Source: Melissococcus plutonius ATCC 35311 | GTDB lineage: Bacteria > Bacillota > Bacilli > Lactobacillales > Enterococcaceae | Direction of reading: 5' to 3' | DNA length: 64,000 bases | Assembly: GCF_000270185.1 (NCBI RefSeq) | Contig: NC_015516.1 | Span: 226,001-290,000 of the forward strand | Shown here: positions 48,646 through 57,706 of the stretch, piece by piece | Position numbering within the stretch: the stretch's first letter is position 1 | How the letters are laid out: every line of letters starts with the position of its first letter | Program-made: the position numbers and the translations under genes | Notes under the pieces: model-generated | Told to the model about the DNA's origin: nothing | Database searches by the model: none | What the model saw: the letters and a program-made list of their open reading frames with translations, nothing else

Positions 48646-49497
48646 ATGGTGGAGACAATGAAAACGGAAAAACAAAAAATGATAGCTGGAGAATTATATG
48701 ATGCTGGCGCTACCGAATTGATTTCAGATCGAAAACTTGCAAGGAAACAAATGACATTGATCAATGGAGAAAAAGATCGCTCTAAGCGTTCCCAATTATT
48801 GAAACAAACATTTGGATCTTCTGAGGGTAGGATCACTATAGAGCCAACATTTAGTTTTGATTACGGCTTTAATATTCATGTTGGCAAAGATTTTTATGCT
48901 AATTTCAACAATATTTTTTTAGATGTTTGTCCGATTTACATAGGAGACAATTGTATGTTTGGCCCAAATGTTCAATTATATACAGCAGCCCATCCATTGG
49001 AATTTCAGGAAAGAAATAAGGGCCTTGAATATGGTAAACCTATTACTATTGGAAACAATGTCTGGCTTGGTGGCGGCACTATCATAATACCTGGAGTTAA
49101 GCTTGGAGATAATGTAGTAGTTGCTGCTGGATCGGTTGTAACTAAATCATTTCCAGCTGATTGTGTCATTGGTGGTAATCCTGCTAAAATGATAAAAAAA
49201 ATTGAAACTGCAGAAATAGAAGATCCACTGATGAAAAATAGAATGGAAATTAATCAAATTGATAAAAAAATTATTCAATTATTAGAACAACGAATGTCAA
49301 TTGTTTCAACAATTGCCTCAATTAAAAAAGAAAGAAAAATACCAATTTTAGATACAAATCGTGAAGGTGAAGTAATAGAGATAGTGAGGGAAGAGCTGAT
49401 TGAAAAGGATTATGAAGAGAGCATTCTTGCCATATTTCAATCTATACTTATCCAGTCTAAAGAATTTCAAAAAAAATTAAATCAAACTGGAGATTAG
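48646..49497 (+). CDS. Sugar O-acetyltransferase fused to chorismate mutase
   Basis: A 283-residue, two-domain protein. Residues about 8-186 form a maltose/galactoside O-acetyltransferase: an N-terminal Mac helix with EKQKMIAGELYDA, then a left-handed beta-helix of hexapeptide repeats with catalytic His116 in AAHPL and a C-terminal GGNPAKMI. Residues about 195-280 form an AroQ-type chorismate mutase. By alignment from memory all key residues of the E. coli domain are kept: Arg199, Arg216, Lys227, Asp236, Arg239, Glu240, Ser271 and Gln275. The two domains are in one uninterrupted frame. The start ATG follows AGGAGA. niaR starts 9 bp downstream. The function of the fusion is unknown. Confidence 0.85.
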   Translation: MVETMKTEKQKMIAGELYDAGATELISDRKLARKQMTLINGEKDRSKRSQLLKQTFGSSEGRITIEPTFSFDYGFNIHVGKDFYANFNNIFLDVCPIYIGDNCMFGPNVQLYTAAHPLEFQERNKGLEYGKPITIGNNVWLGGGTIIIPGVKLGDNVVVAAGSVVTKSFPADCVIGGNPAKMIKKIETAEIEDPLMKNRMEINQIDKKIIQLLEQRMSIVSTIASIKKERKIPILDTNREGEVIEIVREELIEKDYEESILAIFQSILIQSKEFQKKLNQTGD

Positions 49498-49506
49498 GAA
49501 TAACTA

Positions 49507-50025
49507 ATGGACGGAAATCAACGCAGAAAAAATCTTTTAAAACAATTAACTGAAGCATATAAGCCAATTAGTGCTAACTGTTTCGCTAGAATGTTCAATG
49601 TTAGTCGCCAAATTATTGTTGGTGATGTTGCATTATTAAGAGCTAGTGGATTAGCAATTTTAGCAACTTCACGTGGATATATCTTAAGTGAAAAACTTAA
49701 TAAAAAAGGTATCTTTCGTAAGATTGCCTGCCAACATGGAGTAGAGGAAACAGAAGAAGAATTACATACAATCGTAACCAATGGTGGTGAGATTGTTGAT
49801 GTCATTGTAGAACATCCACTTTATGGAGAGTTGACGGGAAATCTTCATATAAGTACACAGAAAGATATTGATAGGTTTATGAGAAAATATCAAAAAAGTA
49901 ATGCTACCCTACTATCTATCTTAACTGGTGGTATCCACCTCCATACCATTCATTGTGAAAACATAGAAACCTTTGAATTAATTAAACAGGCATTGGTCCA
50001 AAAGAATTTTTTATATCAAGAATAA
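49507..50025 (+). CDS. niaR: Niacin-responsive transcriptional repressor NiaR
   Basis: A 172-residue regulator of NAD synthesis and niacin uptake (YrxA/NiaR family). The N-terminal winged helix (about 5-60) has NVSRQIIVGDVALLRASG. The C-terminal 3H domain supplies metal-binding histidines: His79 (CQHGVE region), His87-type LHTI, VEHPLYGEL and GGIHLHTI. It binds nicotinic acid as co-repressor in relatives. It lies 9 bp after the acetyltransferase-chorismate mutase gene, so they share a transcript. No NAD genes are in the window. Confidence 0.92.
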   Translation: MDGNQRRKNLLKQLTEAYKPISANCFARMFNVSRQIIVGDVALLRASGLAILATSRGYILSEKLNKKGIFRKIACQHGVEETEEELHTIVTNGGEIVDVIVEHPLYGELTGNLHISTQKDIDRFMRKYQKSNATLLSILTGGIHLHTIHCENIETFELIKQALVQKNFLYQE

Positions 50026-50185
50026 TTAATTTTTAACCTGATAAATAGCAAAAGTTATCTAAAATTAGTCAAATAAAATAATAAAATAGCTGTCATCAGT
50101 GAGCAACTAAAATGACTATTCACTGAATGAACTGTTTTCGTGAACTATGAGTAAGTTTATTGATGGAAAATAATGAATATCAAAG

Positions 50186-50231
50186 ATAAAAAAAGAGCAA
50201 TGCTAATTTTACTTAGCTTGCTCAGTTTTTC
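50186..50231. terminator. Bidirectional terminator between niaR and ldh
   Basis: GAGCAATGCTAA (50195-50206) pairs with TTAGCTTGCTC (50213-50223) with one bulge, flanked by A7 on the left and T5 on the right. Confidence 0.82.
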
Positions 50232-50254
50232 ATTAATTAGTATAAATAAATAGA

Positions 50255-51229
50255 TTAATCATTCTCTGATTCAAGACGCTTAAAGGCAGAGTCAATTACT
50301 TCTTTTAAAGAAGTTGCTGAAGCATCCATACGATCTTTTTCAGAATCTGTTAAAGGAATTTCAATTACTTGTTGGACACCTTGACGATTAATTACAGCAG
50401 GTGCACCGATAAATATACTTTCTTGACCATACTGGCCATCTAAATAAACAGATAGAGGAAAAACAGCATTTTCATCATCTAAGATTGCTCGTGTAATACG
50501 TGCTAAAGCAGCAGCAATACCGTAGAAGGTTGCACCTTTTTTCTCAATGATTGTATAAGCAGCATCACGAACATTGGAAAATAGGTTAACCATAGCTTCT
50601 TCATCAACCTTAGGATTATTTTTTACCCATTCATAAATTTGTAATCCAGCAACGTTTGCATGTGACCATACTGGAAATTCAGTATCTCCATGTTCGCCCA
50701 ATATATAAGCGTGGACGTTACGAGCGTCAACATTAACCAATTCAGCAATTGCTTGACGGAAACGTGCTGAATCTAGTGAAGTTCCGGAACCAATTACACG
50801 TTCTTTAGGAAAACCAGAGAATTTCCAAGTAGAATAGGTTAAGATATCTACAGGATTTGCAGCAACTAAAAAGATACCATCAAAGCCAGAAGCAACAATA
50901 GAATTAACAACTTCCCGATTAATTTTTAAATTTTTGTGTACAAGATCTATCCTAGTTTCACCAGGCTTTTGTGGAGCACCAGCAGTTAAAACAACCAAGT
51001 CGGCATCGCGACAGTCATCATAGGTAGCTGAATAGATTTTTTTAGGTGAAGTGAAGGCAAGCGCATGTGATAAGTCGATAGCATCTCCTTCTGTTTTTTT
51101 AATATTAATATCAACAATTCCTACTTCTTGTGCAATATTTTGGGTTACTAAAGCAAAGGCATAACTTGAACCAACAGCACCATCACCTACTAAGATTACC
51201 TTTTGGTGGTCTTTTTTTCTAGTAGTCAT
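50255..51229 (-). CDS. ldh: L-lactate dehydrogenase
   Basis: Reduces pyruvate to L-lactate and regenerates NAD+ in homolactic fermentation. 324 residues. NAD-binding [10 protein letters not shown] is near residue 15, the active-site loop residue is in the APQKPGETR segment, substrate Arg is in LDSARFR and catalytic His is in [12 protein letters not shown]. Fructose-1,6-bisphosphate-responsive enzymes of lactic acid bacteria look like this. ATG after AAAGGA on the minus strand. It has its own promoter and is divergent from pth. Confidence 0.97.
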   Translation of the reverse strand: MTTRKKDHQKVILVGDGAVGSSYAFALVTQNIAQEVGIVDINIKKTEGDAIDLSHALAFTSPKKIYSATYDDCRDADLVVLTAGAPQKPGETRIDLVHKNLKINREVVNSIVASGFDGIFLVAANPVDILTYSTWKFSGFPKERVIGSGTSLDSARFRQAIAELVNVDARNVHAYILGEHGDTEFPVWSHANVAGLQIYEWVKNNPKVDEEAMVNLFSNVRDAAYTIIEKKGATFYGIAAALARITRAILDDENAVFPLSVYLDGQYGQESIFIGAPAVINRQGVQQVIEIPLTDSEKDRMDASATSLKEVIDSAFKRLESEND

Positions 51230-51538
51230 TCCTATCCATCCTTTCCTTTGTTTAATATAATTCTGATAATACCATGCTTCCTACTATTTGTCACGCGATT
51301 CAAATAAAAAAATAGTACAGTTTTTGCATCTGTTTTTTTAAAACGGTTTTTAGTTATTTTCTTTATCTAAAATTTTAATTAAATAATAAGGTCTTTGTTT
51401 TTATATTTTTAAGGAATGTAAACATACGTTTTTTTTATTTCTATGGTATACTTAACAAGTAGAAACTGAGCAGCAAGTCACCTGCTCAGCTATTTTGTGT
51501 TGGAAATCTATTAATAGATATGAAGGAGCAATACTTCA
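51230..51538 (+). promoter_or_regulatory. Divergent ldh/pth control region
   Basis: On the plus strand TGG-TATACT (51444-51452) is an extended -10 for pth. A hairpin CTGAGCAG-8-CTGCTCAG (51466-51489) lies at the predicted 5' end of the transcript, then the SD GAAGGAG before pth. No gene lies here. Confidence 0.55.
51266..51294 (-). promoter_or_regulatory. ldh promoter
   Basis: Minus strand: GTGACA, 17-bp spacer, TATTAT with the TG extension (TGG-TATTAT). It sits about 40 bp before the ldh start. A cre-like palindrome TTAAAACGGTTTTTA (51338-51352) lies about 45 bp further upstream. Confidence 0.7.
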
Positions 51539-52105
51539 ATGAAAATGATCGTGGGATTAGGAAATCCAGGAACAAAATATCAAGCAACGAAGCATAACAT
51601 CGGCTTTATTACATTAGATGAAATTGCTACTCGTTATAAGGTAGATTTTAATAAAAACCAATTTGAGGCTGTAACTACCGATTTTTTTATTGACTCTGAA
51701 AAGATAATGCTAATCAAACCGCTAACTTATATGAATGAGTCGGGTCGTTCCATTGGACCGTTGGTTGATTATTATGGATTAAATTTAAGCGATTTAATCA
51801 TTATCTATGATGATTTGGATTTGCCAGTAGGAAAAGTTCGTGTACGGGCAAAAGGAAGTGCAGGGGGACATAATGGTATCAAAAGTTTAATTGCCCATTT
51901 AGGTACAAATGATTTTACAAGAATAAAAGTTGGTATTAGTAGACCAGAAAATAATGATACAGTTATTCATCATGTACTAAGTGCATTTAAAAAAGAACAA
52001 CATACAGAAATACAAAAAGCAATAAAAACTGCCGCAGATGCAGCAATTTACATGTGTAGTTCCCATACAGTTATTGATGCAATGAATCAATTTAATGGAA
52101 AATAA
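51539..52105 (+). CDS. pth: Peptidyl-tRNA hydrolase
   Basis: Releases peptides from dropped-off peptidyl-tRNA. 188 residues. MIVGLGNPGTKY, catalytic His20 in KHNIGF, PLTYMNESG with Asn, DDLDLPVGK with Asp, and GSAGGHNGIKS are all present. The SD AGGAG lies about 10 nt before the ATG. It is followed by mfd after 49 bp, as in most Firmicutes. Confidence 0.96.
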   Translation: MKMIVGLGNPGTKYQATKHNIGFITLDEIATRYKVDFNKNQFEAVTTDFFIDSEKIMLIKPLTYMNESGRSIGPLVDYYGLNLSDLIIIYDDLDLPVGKVRVRAKGSAGGHNGIKSLIAHLGTNDFTRIKVGISRPENNDTVIHHVLSAFKKEQHTEIQKAIKTAADAAIYMCSSHTVIDAMNQFNGK

Positions 52106-52154
52106 TACATTATAATAAATATAAAAGAAGATAGAGAAATAGGGAGAGCCGGAA

Positions 52155-55100
52155 ATGAATATTATTGAACAAATTGGTAATAGTGAATTGGTTCATTTAT
52201 GGAATCAAAACTTACCCGACATGTCACGTCAATTAATTACTGGTTTGGCCGGTTCTGCAAAAACATTAGTCATGGCTAATGGATATATACAGCAGAAAAA
52301 AAAGATGATGGTTATTGTGCCAAACCTATATTATGCAAATCAATTGGTAGAAGACTTAAAAAATCTTATACCAACAGAATCAGTCCATTTATTTCCTGTA
52401 GATGAAGTTATTTCGGCAGAAATGGCATTTTCTTCACCTGAGGCACGTGCAGAAAGGGTTGCTACATTAAACTTTTTGATAACAAAAAAAACAGGTATTA
52501 TTGTTGTTCCTGTTGCTGGATTAAGAAAATATTTACCAAAAAAAACAACTTGGAAAAATGCACAAATTCATTGGCGGATAGGTGAAGAACTAGATTTAGA
52601 AGCATTAGCGCAACAGTTAGTCTTACTAGGATATGAACGTCAATCTCTTGTTGGAAAACCGGGTGAATTTAGTTTTCGGGGTAGCATTGTAGACATTTAT
52701 CCTTTAAATACGGAATACCCAATTAGAATGGAATTATTTGACGTTGAAGTTGATTCTTTGCGTTATTTTGAAGTAGATACCCAGCGTTCAGTTGAAACTA
52801 TAGATGAAGTAACTATTTCACCAATGACAGATTTGATTTTCTCAAAAGCTGATCTAGAAACTGGCATAAAAGAATTAAAAAATATTCTAGAAAAGCGACT
52901 TGCAATTACGAAGGAATTAGCAGATAAAGAAATTTTACAAGAGTATTTTGGACAATTACTATCTTCTTGGGAACAAGGTATTCCGACAGAAAATGCTCAT
53001 TATTATACGGATTTTTTATATAAAGAAAAAACAACCCTTTTAGATTATTTCCCTAATAATAGTTTACTTTTTGTTGATGATTATTCACGAATCATGGAAA
53101 CTGAAAGAGAAATTCTACGTGAAGAAGCAGAATGGCAAACAATGAAAATTGAGGAATTGCAAATTTTCTCAGAACAAACATTTGGCGTTAATATTCATGA
53201 ACTATTGAGAAAAGTCAATTTATCAACAACCTTTTTTTCATTATTTCAAAAAGGTATGGGCAATCTCCGTTTTCAAGCGATTCATAATTTTCAATACCGA
53301 CCGATGCAGCAATTTTTTGGACAACTGCCGCTATTAAAAACTGAGACAGATCGATGGCAAAAACAAAAACAAACGGTGATTTTGCTTATACCAACCAATG
53401 ATCGAATTAAAAAGGTAGAAGAATTATTTCAAGGCGTTGGTATTAGTAGCGCTGTAACAACCTGGAATCAATTATTGCCAGAAAAGGTTCAAATTATTGA
53501 GGGAGATTTACAAACAGGATTTGAATTGCCTTCTGAAAGACTTGTAGTGATTACAGAAAAAGAAGTATTCCACACAGTTACCAAAAAACGTACTCATCGA
53601 CAAACAACTCCAAACGCTGAAAGATTGAAAAGTTATAATGACTTAAAAGTCGGTGATTATGTTGTTCATGCAAATCATGGAATAGGAAAATACATTGGAA
53701 TGGAAACATTAGAAGTTGATGGTATCCATCAAGATTATATTACTATTCTTTATCAAAACGATGATAAGCTTTTCATTCCTGTCACCCAGTTAAATCTTAT
53801 TCAAAAATTTGTTGCTTCAGAAGCAAAAGCCCCGAAAATTAACAAACTAGGTGGCAGTGAATGGAATAAAACAAAACAAAAAGTATCCACTAAAATTGAG
53901 GATATTGCTGATGATCTTATTCAACTATATGCAGCAAGAGAGGCTGAGAAGGGATTTGCCTTTCCACCAGATGATGCTTATCAAAAAGAATTTGAAGATG
54001 CCTTTCCATACACCGAAACAGATGACCAGCTACGTAGTGCTGCAGAAATTAAACATGACATGGAAAAAATTAGACCAATGGATCGTTTATTAGTGGGAGA
54101 TGTCGGCTATGGAAAAACAGAAGTAGCCTTGCGAGCAGCTTTCAAGGCAATTGCCTGTCATAAACAAGTTGTTTTTCTAGTACCAACAACCATTTTGGCA
54201 CAGCAACATTACGAAACAATGATCGACCGTTTTGCTGATTTTCCTGTTGAGGTCGGCTTACTTAGTCGTTTTCGAACCAAAAAACAACAAAATGAAACAA
54301 TTCAAAAGATTAAGCATGGTCAAATAGATATTGTTGTTGGAACGCATCGCTTGCTCTCAAAGGATATTACTTTTAGTGATTTAGGATTATTGATTATTGA
54401 TGAGGAACAACGGTTTGGTGTTAAGCATAAAGAACGCTTAAAACAGCTACGTGCACAGGTAGATGTACTAACATTAACGGCAACGCCTATTCCTAGAACG
54501 CTTCATATGTCTATGCTTGGTGTTCGGGATCTATCTGTCATTGAAACGCCACCGGCAAATCGTTACCCTATTCAAACATATATTATGGAGAACAATCTTG
54601 GAGCTATTCGTGAAGGAATTGAAAGAGAATTAGCAAGAGGTGGCCAAATTTTCTATCTTTATAATCGGGTAGAGACAATTGAGAAGAAAGTTGAGGAGAT
54701 CAAGGCATTAGTCCCTGAAGCTCGTGTTGCCTATGCACATGGACAAATGACAGAAGTTAAGCTAGAAAACACCCTTTTTGACTTTATTGAGCAACAATAT
54801 GACATATTAGTGACAACTACCATTATTGAAACAGGTGTAGATATACCTAATGTCAATACGTTATTTGTTGAGAATGCAGATTATATGGGATTGTCCACAC
54901 TTTATCAATTGCGTGGACGTGTTGGTCGAAGTAATCGTGTTGCTTATGCTTATTTTATGTATGAACAGCAAAAAATACTAAATGAAGTAAGTGAAAAACG
55001 TTTGGAAGCTATTAAAGATTTTACTGAACTTGGTTCAGGATTTAAGATCGCAATGCGAGACCTCTCGATTCGTGGAGCCGGTAATTTATTGGGAGCTCAA

Positions 55101-55700
55101 CAACATGGATTTATCGATTCCGTTGGATTCGACATGTATACACAGATGCTTTCAGAAGCTGTTTCTCGTAAGCAAGGAAAAACAGTTCAAGATCAAAAAA
55201 CTTCAGTAGAAATTGATTTGGGTATTGACGCTTACTTACCAACTTCCTATATTACGGATGAGCGACAAAAAATTGAAATTTATAAACGAATTAGACAGCT
55301 AGAAAATTACGATATGTATGAAGAATTAGAAACAGACTTGTTAGACCGATTTGGTAGTTATCCAGATGAGGTTGCACACTTACTAACGATTGGTAGAATT
55401 AAAATGGATGGCGATAGAGCATTGATTGAATCAATTTATAAAAAACAACAAGTCGTTAAATTTACATTAAGTAAAATAGGAACAAAGACATATAACATTG
55501 AGCAAATTTTTTCTGCTCTTTCATCGACACAATTATCAGCCGATTTTCCTATTGAAAATGAAAAAATGACGATCCTATTAAAAATTCCAAAATCGATGGA
55601 AACAGCAACTTGGCTTTTAGAAATTACCGCTTTTACGGAAGCTTTAAGAAAAGAAAAATACAAAAAATTAAATGATGCTGATAGTGACATAGAACAGTAA
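52155..55700 (+). CDS. mfd: Transcription-repair coupling factor
   Basis: Removes stalled RNA polymerase and recruits UvrA. 1181 residues. The UvrB-like N-terminal region (about 1-350) is followed by the RNA-polymerase-interacting CarD-like domain (LKVGDYVVHANHGIGKYIG, near 497). The RecG-like translocase has Walker A GDVGYGKT and DEEQ (IIDEEQRFG). The TRG region and C-terminal inhibitory domain complete it. SD AGGGAG. It has the full family length, with no lesion visible. Confidence 0.96.
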   Translation: MNIIEQIGNSELVHLWNQNLPDMSRQLITGLAGSAKTLVMANGYIQQKKKMMVIVPNLYYANQLVEDLKNLIPTESVHLFPVDEVISAEMAFSSPEARAERVATLNFLITKKTGIIVVPVAGLRKYLPKKTTWKNAQIHWRIGEELDLEALAQQLVLLGYERQSLVGKPGEFSFRGSIVDIYPLNTEYPIRMELFDVEVDSLRYFEVDTQRSVETIDEVTISPMTDLIFSKADLETGIKELKNILEKRLAITKELADKEILQEYFGQLLSSWEQGIPTENAHYYTDFLYKEKTTLLDYFPNNSLLFVDDYSRIMETEREILREEAEWQTMKIEELQIFSEQTFGVNIHELLRKVNLSTTFFSLFQKGMGNLRFQAIHNFQYRPMQQFFGQLPLLKTETDRWQKQKQTVILLIPTNDRIKKVEELFQGVGISSAVTTWNQLLPEKVQIIEGDLQTGFELPSERLVVITEKEVFHTVTKKRTHRQTTPNAERLKSYNDLKVGDYVVHANHGIGKYIGMETLEVDGIHQDYITILYQNDDKLFIPVTQLNLIQKFVASEAKAPKINKLGGSEWNKTKQKVSTKIEDIADDLIQLYAAREAEKGFAFPPDDAYQKEFEDAFPYTETDDQLRSAAEIKHDMEKIRPMDRLLVGDVGYGKTEVALRAAFKAIACHKQVVFLVPTTILAQQHYETMIDRFADFPVEVGLLSRFRTKKQQNETIQKIKHGQIDIVVGTHRLLSKDITFSDLGLLIIDEEQRFGVKHKERLKQLRAQVDVLTLTATPIPRTLHMSMLGVRDLSVIETPPANRYPIQTYIMENNLGAIREGIERELARGGQIFYLYNRVETIEKKVEEIKALVPEARVAYAHGQMTEVKLENTLFDFIEQQYDILVTTTIIETGVDIPNVNTLFVENADYMGLSTLYQLRGRVGRSNRVAYAYFMYEQQKILNEVSEKRLEAIKDFTELGSGFKIAMRDLSIRGAGNLLGAQQHGFIDSVGFDMYTQMLSEAVSRKQGKTVQDQKTSVEIDLGIDAYLPTSYITDERQKIEIYKRIRQLENYDMYEELETDLLDRFGSYPDEVAHLLTIGRIKMDGDRALIESIYKKQQVVKFTLSKIGTKTYNIEQIFSALSSTQLSADFPIENEKMTILLKIPKSMETATWLLEITAFTEALRKEKYKKLNDADSDIEQ

Positions 55701-56098
55701 AGAATTTAAAGATATAACAAGACAAGTATGAAATAATGAGGGGAACATTCATCTAATAATAGTTTCTTTCCTTCATAGCTAAGATTGGTTAAACGGTTAT
55801 TACTACTTAAATTCACTATCAAAATTTTATATTGGGCTAGAAATGATATTCACCAACAGATATATTAATTTGTAATATTTATAGCTTTAAAATAACTATT
55901 TATTCATTAGAATTGCTAGCGATTAATTCAAATTGCTATAAAACAATAGAAGATAAGAAAAAAGTAGTTGGTAATGAGCGATTATTACACAAATCAGTGA
56001 ATCATTTACGTGTGTAAATGATTCACTGTTCTTGAATACTAATTATACTATTTAGTGATATTTATTAAAAATGAAAGTTAATGAGAGGAGTAAAACGT
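55701..56098. other. Gap between mfd and rqcP with a strong hairpin
   Basis: About 400 bp without a gene. In many relatives a flippase-type yabM gene and others sit between mfd and the S4 gene; none is visible here. CAGTGAATCATTTAC (55995-56009) and its inverse (56014-56028) form a perfect 15-bp stem with a 4-nt loop and a weak T-run, possibly the terminator of pth-mfd. Confidence 0.5.
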
Positions 56099-56374
56099 AT
56101 GCGTTTAGATAAATTTTTAAAAGTTGCACGAATTATTAAGCGAAGAACATTAGCAAAGGAAGTTGCCGACAAAGGAAGAATTCAGATCAATGATAAGGTG
56201 GCTAAATCTTCCAGTAATATAAGCATTGGTGATCAGATAACCATTCAATTTGGAAATAAAATTTTAAAAATTAAAGTAGAAGAAATTCGTGATACGACTA
56301 AAAAAGAAGATGCACAAAAAATGTATACGGTATTAGCAGAGACAAAAGTTGATAGTACGGATAAATTACATTAG
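56099..56374 (+). CDS. rqcP: S4-domain ribosome quality control protein RqcP
   Basis: A 91-residue S4 RNA-binding protein, orthologue of B. subtilis YabO (RqcP). RqcP works with RqcH in adding alanine tails to nascent chains on stalled 50S subunits. The S4 motif is at the N-terminus: [21 protein letters not shown]. The ATG at 56099 follows AGGAG by 8-9 nt; the longer frame from 56081 overlaps the SD. It is in the conserved order mfd - rqcP - divIC - yabR. Confidence 0.92.
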   Translation: MRLDKFLKVARIIKRRTLAKEVADKGRIQINDKVAKSSSNISIGDQITIQFGNKILKIKVEEIRDTTKKEDAQKMYTVLAETKVDSTDKLH

Positions 56375-56400
56375 ACATCATTCTTAGATGTTGGTATAAT
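56372..56400 (+). promoter_or_regulatory. Promoter upstream of divIC
   Basis: TAGACA (56372-56377), 17-bp spacer, TATAAT (56395-56400) with TG extension. The -35 overlaps the rqcP stop codon. A near-consensus sigma-A promoter. Confidence 0.78.
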
Positions 56401-56436
56401 GAAACGGACAATCCAAACAAAGCGGGCGTATTGAAA

Positions 56437-56913
56437 ATGAAGAAAAGAAAAGATATAAATAAAATAGCTTCATTAACAAATGACTATATAAAAGAACAAC
56501 AGGTCAAATATGAAAAACGGCAGAAACAATTAATTTTTAAACGACGACGATTAGCTGTTATTTTTACCTGTGCATTTATAATTTTTATTTTTTCTGGTTT
56601 TCAGTTGATAGGTGATTATAGCCGATTGAATACCTTTAAACAGCAAGAGTTGAAAGTGAAGAATCAATCTGCAAAAATTGATGAGCAACGCACGCAATTA
56701 AAACAGGAAGTTGATTTGTTAAAAAATGAAGACTATGTGGCAAAGTTAGCACGGAGTCGTTTATATGGTTCTAAAAATAATGAACAAATTTATACAATTC
56801 CAGAATTAAATGGAACAACTGAATTACCAGATAAAGGTAATTCATCACAAACCAAGGATAATCATCAATCGCAGTCTAGTTCATCAGAGAAGGCAAAAAA
56901 TTCTGGTGAATAA
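56437..56913 (+). CDS. divIC: Cell division protein DivIC (FtsB-like)
   Basis: A bitopic membrane protein of the divisome, partner of FtsL and DivIB. 158 residues. A basic cytoplasmic N-terminus (about 1-42, many K/R), one membrane helix (about 44-62), a coiled coil (about 70-102), then the conserved stretch DYVAKLARSRLYGSKNNEQIY, and a Ser/Lys/Gln-rich tail. Start uncertain: ATG 56437 or TTG 56431, both with a weak SD (GCGGG). Transcribed from its own promoter with yabR. Confidence 0.88.
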   Translation: MKKRKDINKIASLTNDYIKEQQVKYEKRQKQLIFKRRRLAVIFTCAFIIFIFSGFQLIGDYSRLNTFKQQELKVKNQSAKIDEQRTQLKQEVDLLKNEDYVAKLARSRLYGSKNNEQIYTIPELNGTTELPDKGNSSQTKDNHQSQSSSSEKAKNSGE

Positions 56914-56968
56914 ATCACTGCAATATAAATTATATTAATAGGGTAAAAATAGGAGGAACATTTTTTTT

Positions 56969-57436
56969 ATGGCAATTGAAATAGGAGCGAAGCTATCTGG
57001 AAAAGTGTCAGGAATTACTAATTTTGGTGCATTTATTGATTTAGGCGATGGTAAAACTGGATTGGTTCATATTAGTGAAATATCCAATGGTTTCGTGAAA
57101 GATATCCATGATGTTTTAACAGTTGGTGATAAGGTAACTGTTAAAGTCACTGCAGTTGGTAATGATGGTAAAATTGGTTTATCTATTCAAAAAGCACAAG
57201 AAAATATAGAAGGACAAAAAAGAGAACGTTCAGAAACACCAGAAAGATCAGAAAGATTTGAAAGACCCATACGATCAACACCTAAAAAAACATTTAACAA
57301 GTCTACTACAACAAATACAAAGCAAGATTTTGATTCATTAATGAGTTCATTTTTAAAGGATAGTGATGATCGATTATCTTCTTTAAGAAGAAATACAGAG
57401 GGCAAACGTGGTGGACGTGGTGGACGTCGAAATTAA
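56969..57436 (+). CDS. S1-domain RNA-binding protein (YabR/GSP13-like)
   Basis: A 155-residue protein with one S1 domain at residues about 5-75 (GAKLSGKVSGITNFGAFIDLG, GLVHISEIS, VGDKVTVKVTAV). A low-complexity R/E/S-rich region and a C-terminal tail of RGGRGGRR repeats follow, likely to bind RNA. The family includes general stress protein 13, which associates with ribosomes. SD TAGGAGG. Between divIC and tilS, as in bacilli. Confidence 0.88.
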   Translation: MAIEIGAKLSGKVSGITNFGAFIDLGDGKTGLVHISEISNGFVKDIHDVLTVGDKVTVKVTAVGNDGKIGLSIQKAQENIEGQKRERSETPERSERFERPIRSTPKKTFNKSTTTNTKQDFDSLMSSFLKDSDDRLSSLRRNTEGKRGGRGGRRN

Positions 57437-57499
57437 GTATATCTATCTTTATGACTAGTAAACTAGGTAATATCGATACATTTGGCTATATAAATAATG

Positions 57500-57543
57500 G
57501 AAGGGTCAGGAATAATATAAATTCCATCCCTTCTATTTTTATT
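57500..57543 (+). terminator. Terminator after the S1-domain gene
   Basis: GAAGGG-3-GGAAT pairs with ATTCC-3-CCCTTC (57500-57533), then T-rich sequence. Stem with a symmetric internal loop. Confidence 0.65.
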
Positions 57544-57706
57544 ATTCTCAATAACCAAATTAAAAATATTGGTTTATCAATCCTGTAAAAATAAATTGAT
57601 TTCAATAAAAGAAGTAAAAAATTATACCTACTATTATTAGTTTATAATTATTTTCAAAACATAAGTAAGACTGATAATGTGTAAAGATGGGAAGGAAGAA
57701 AGTAAA

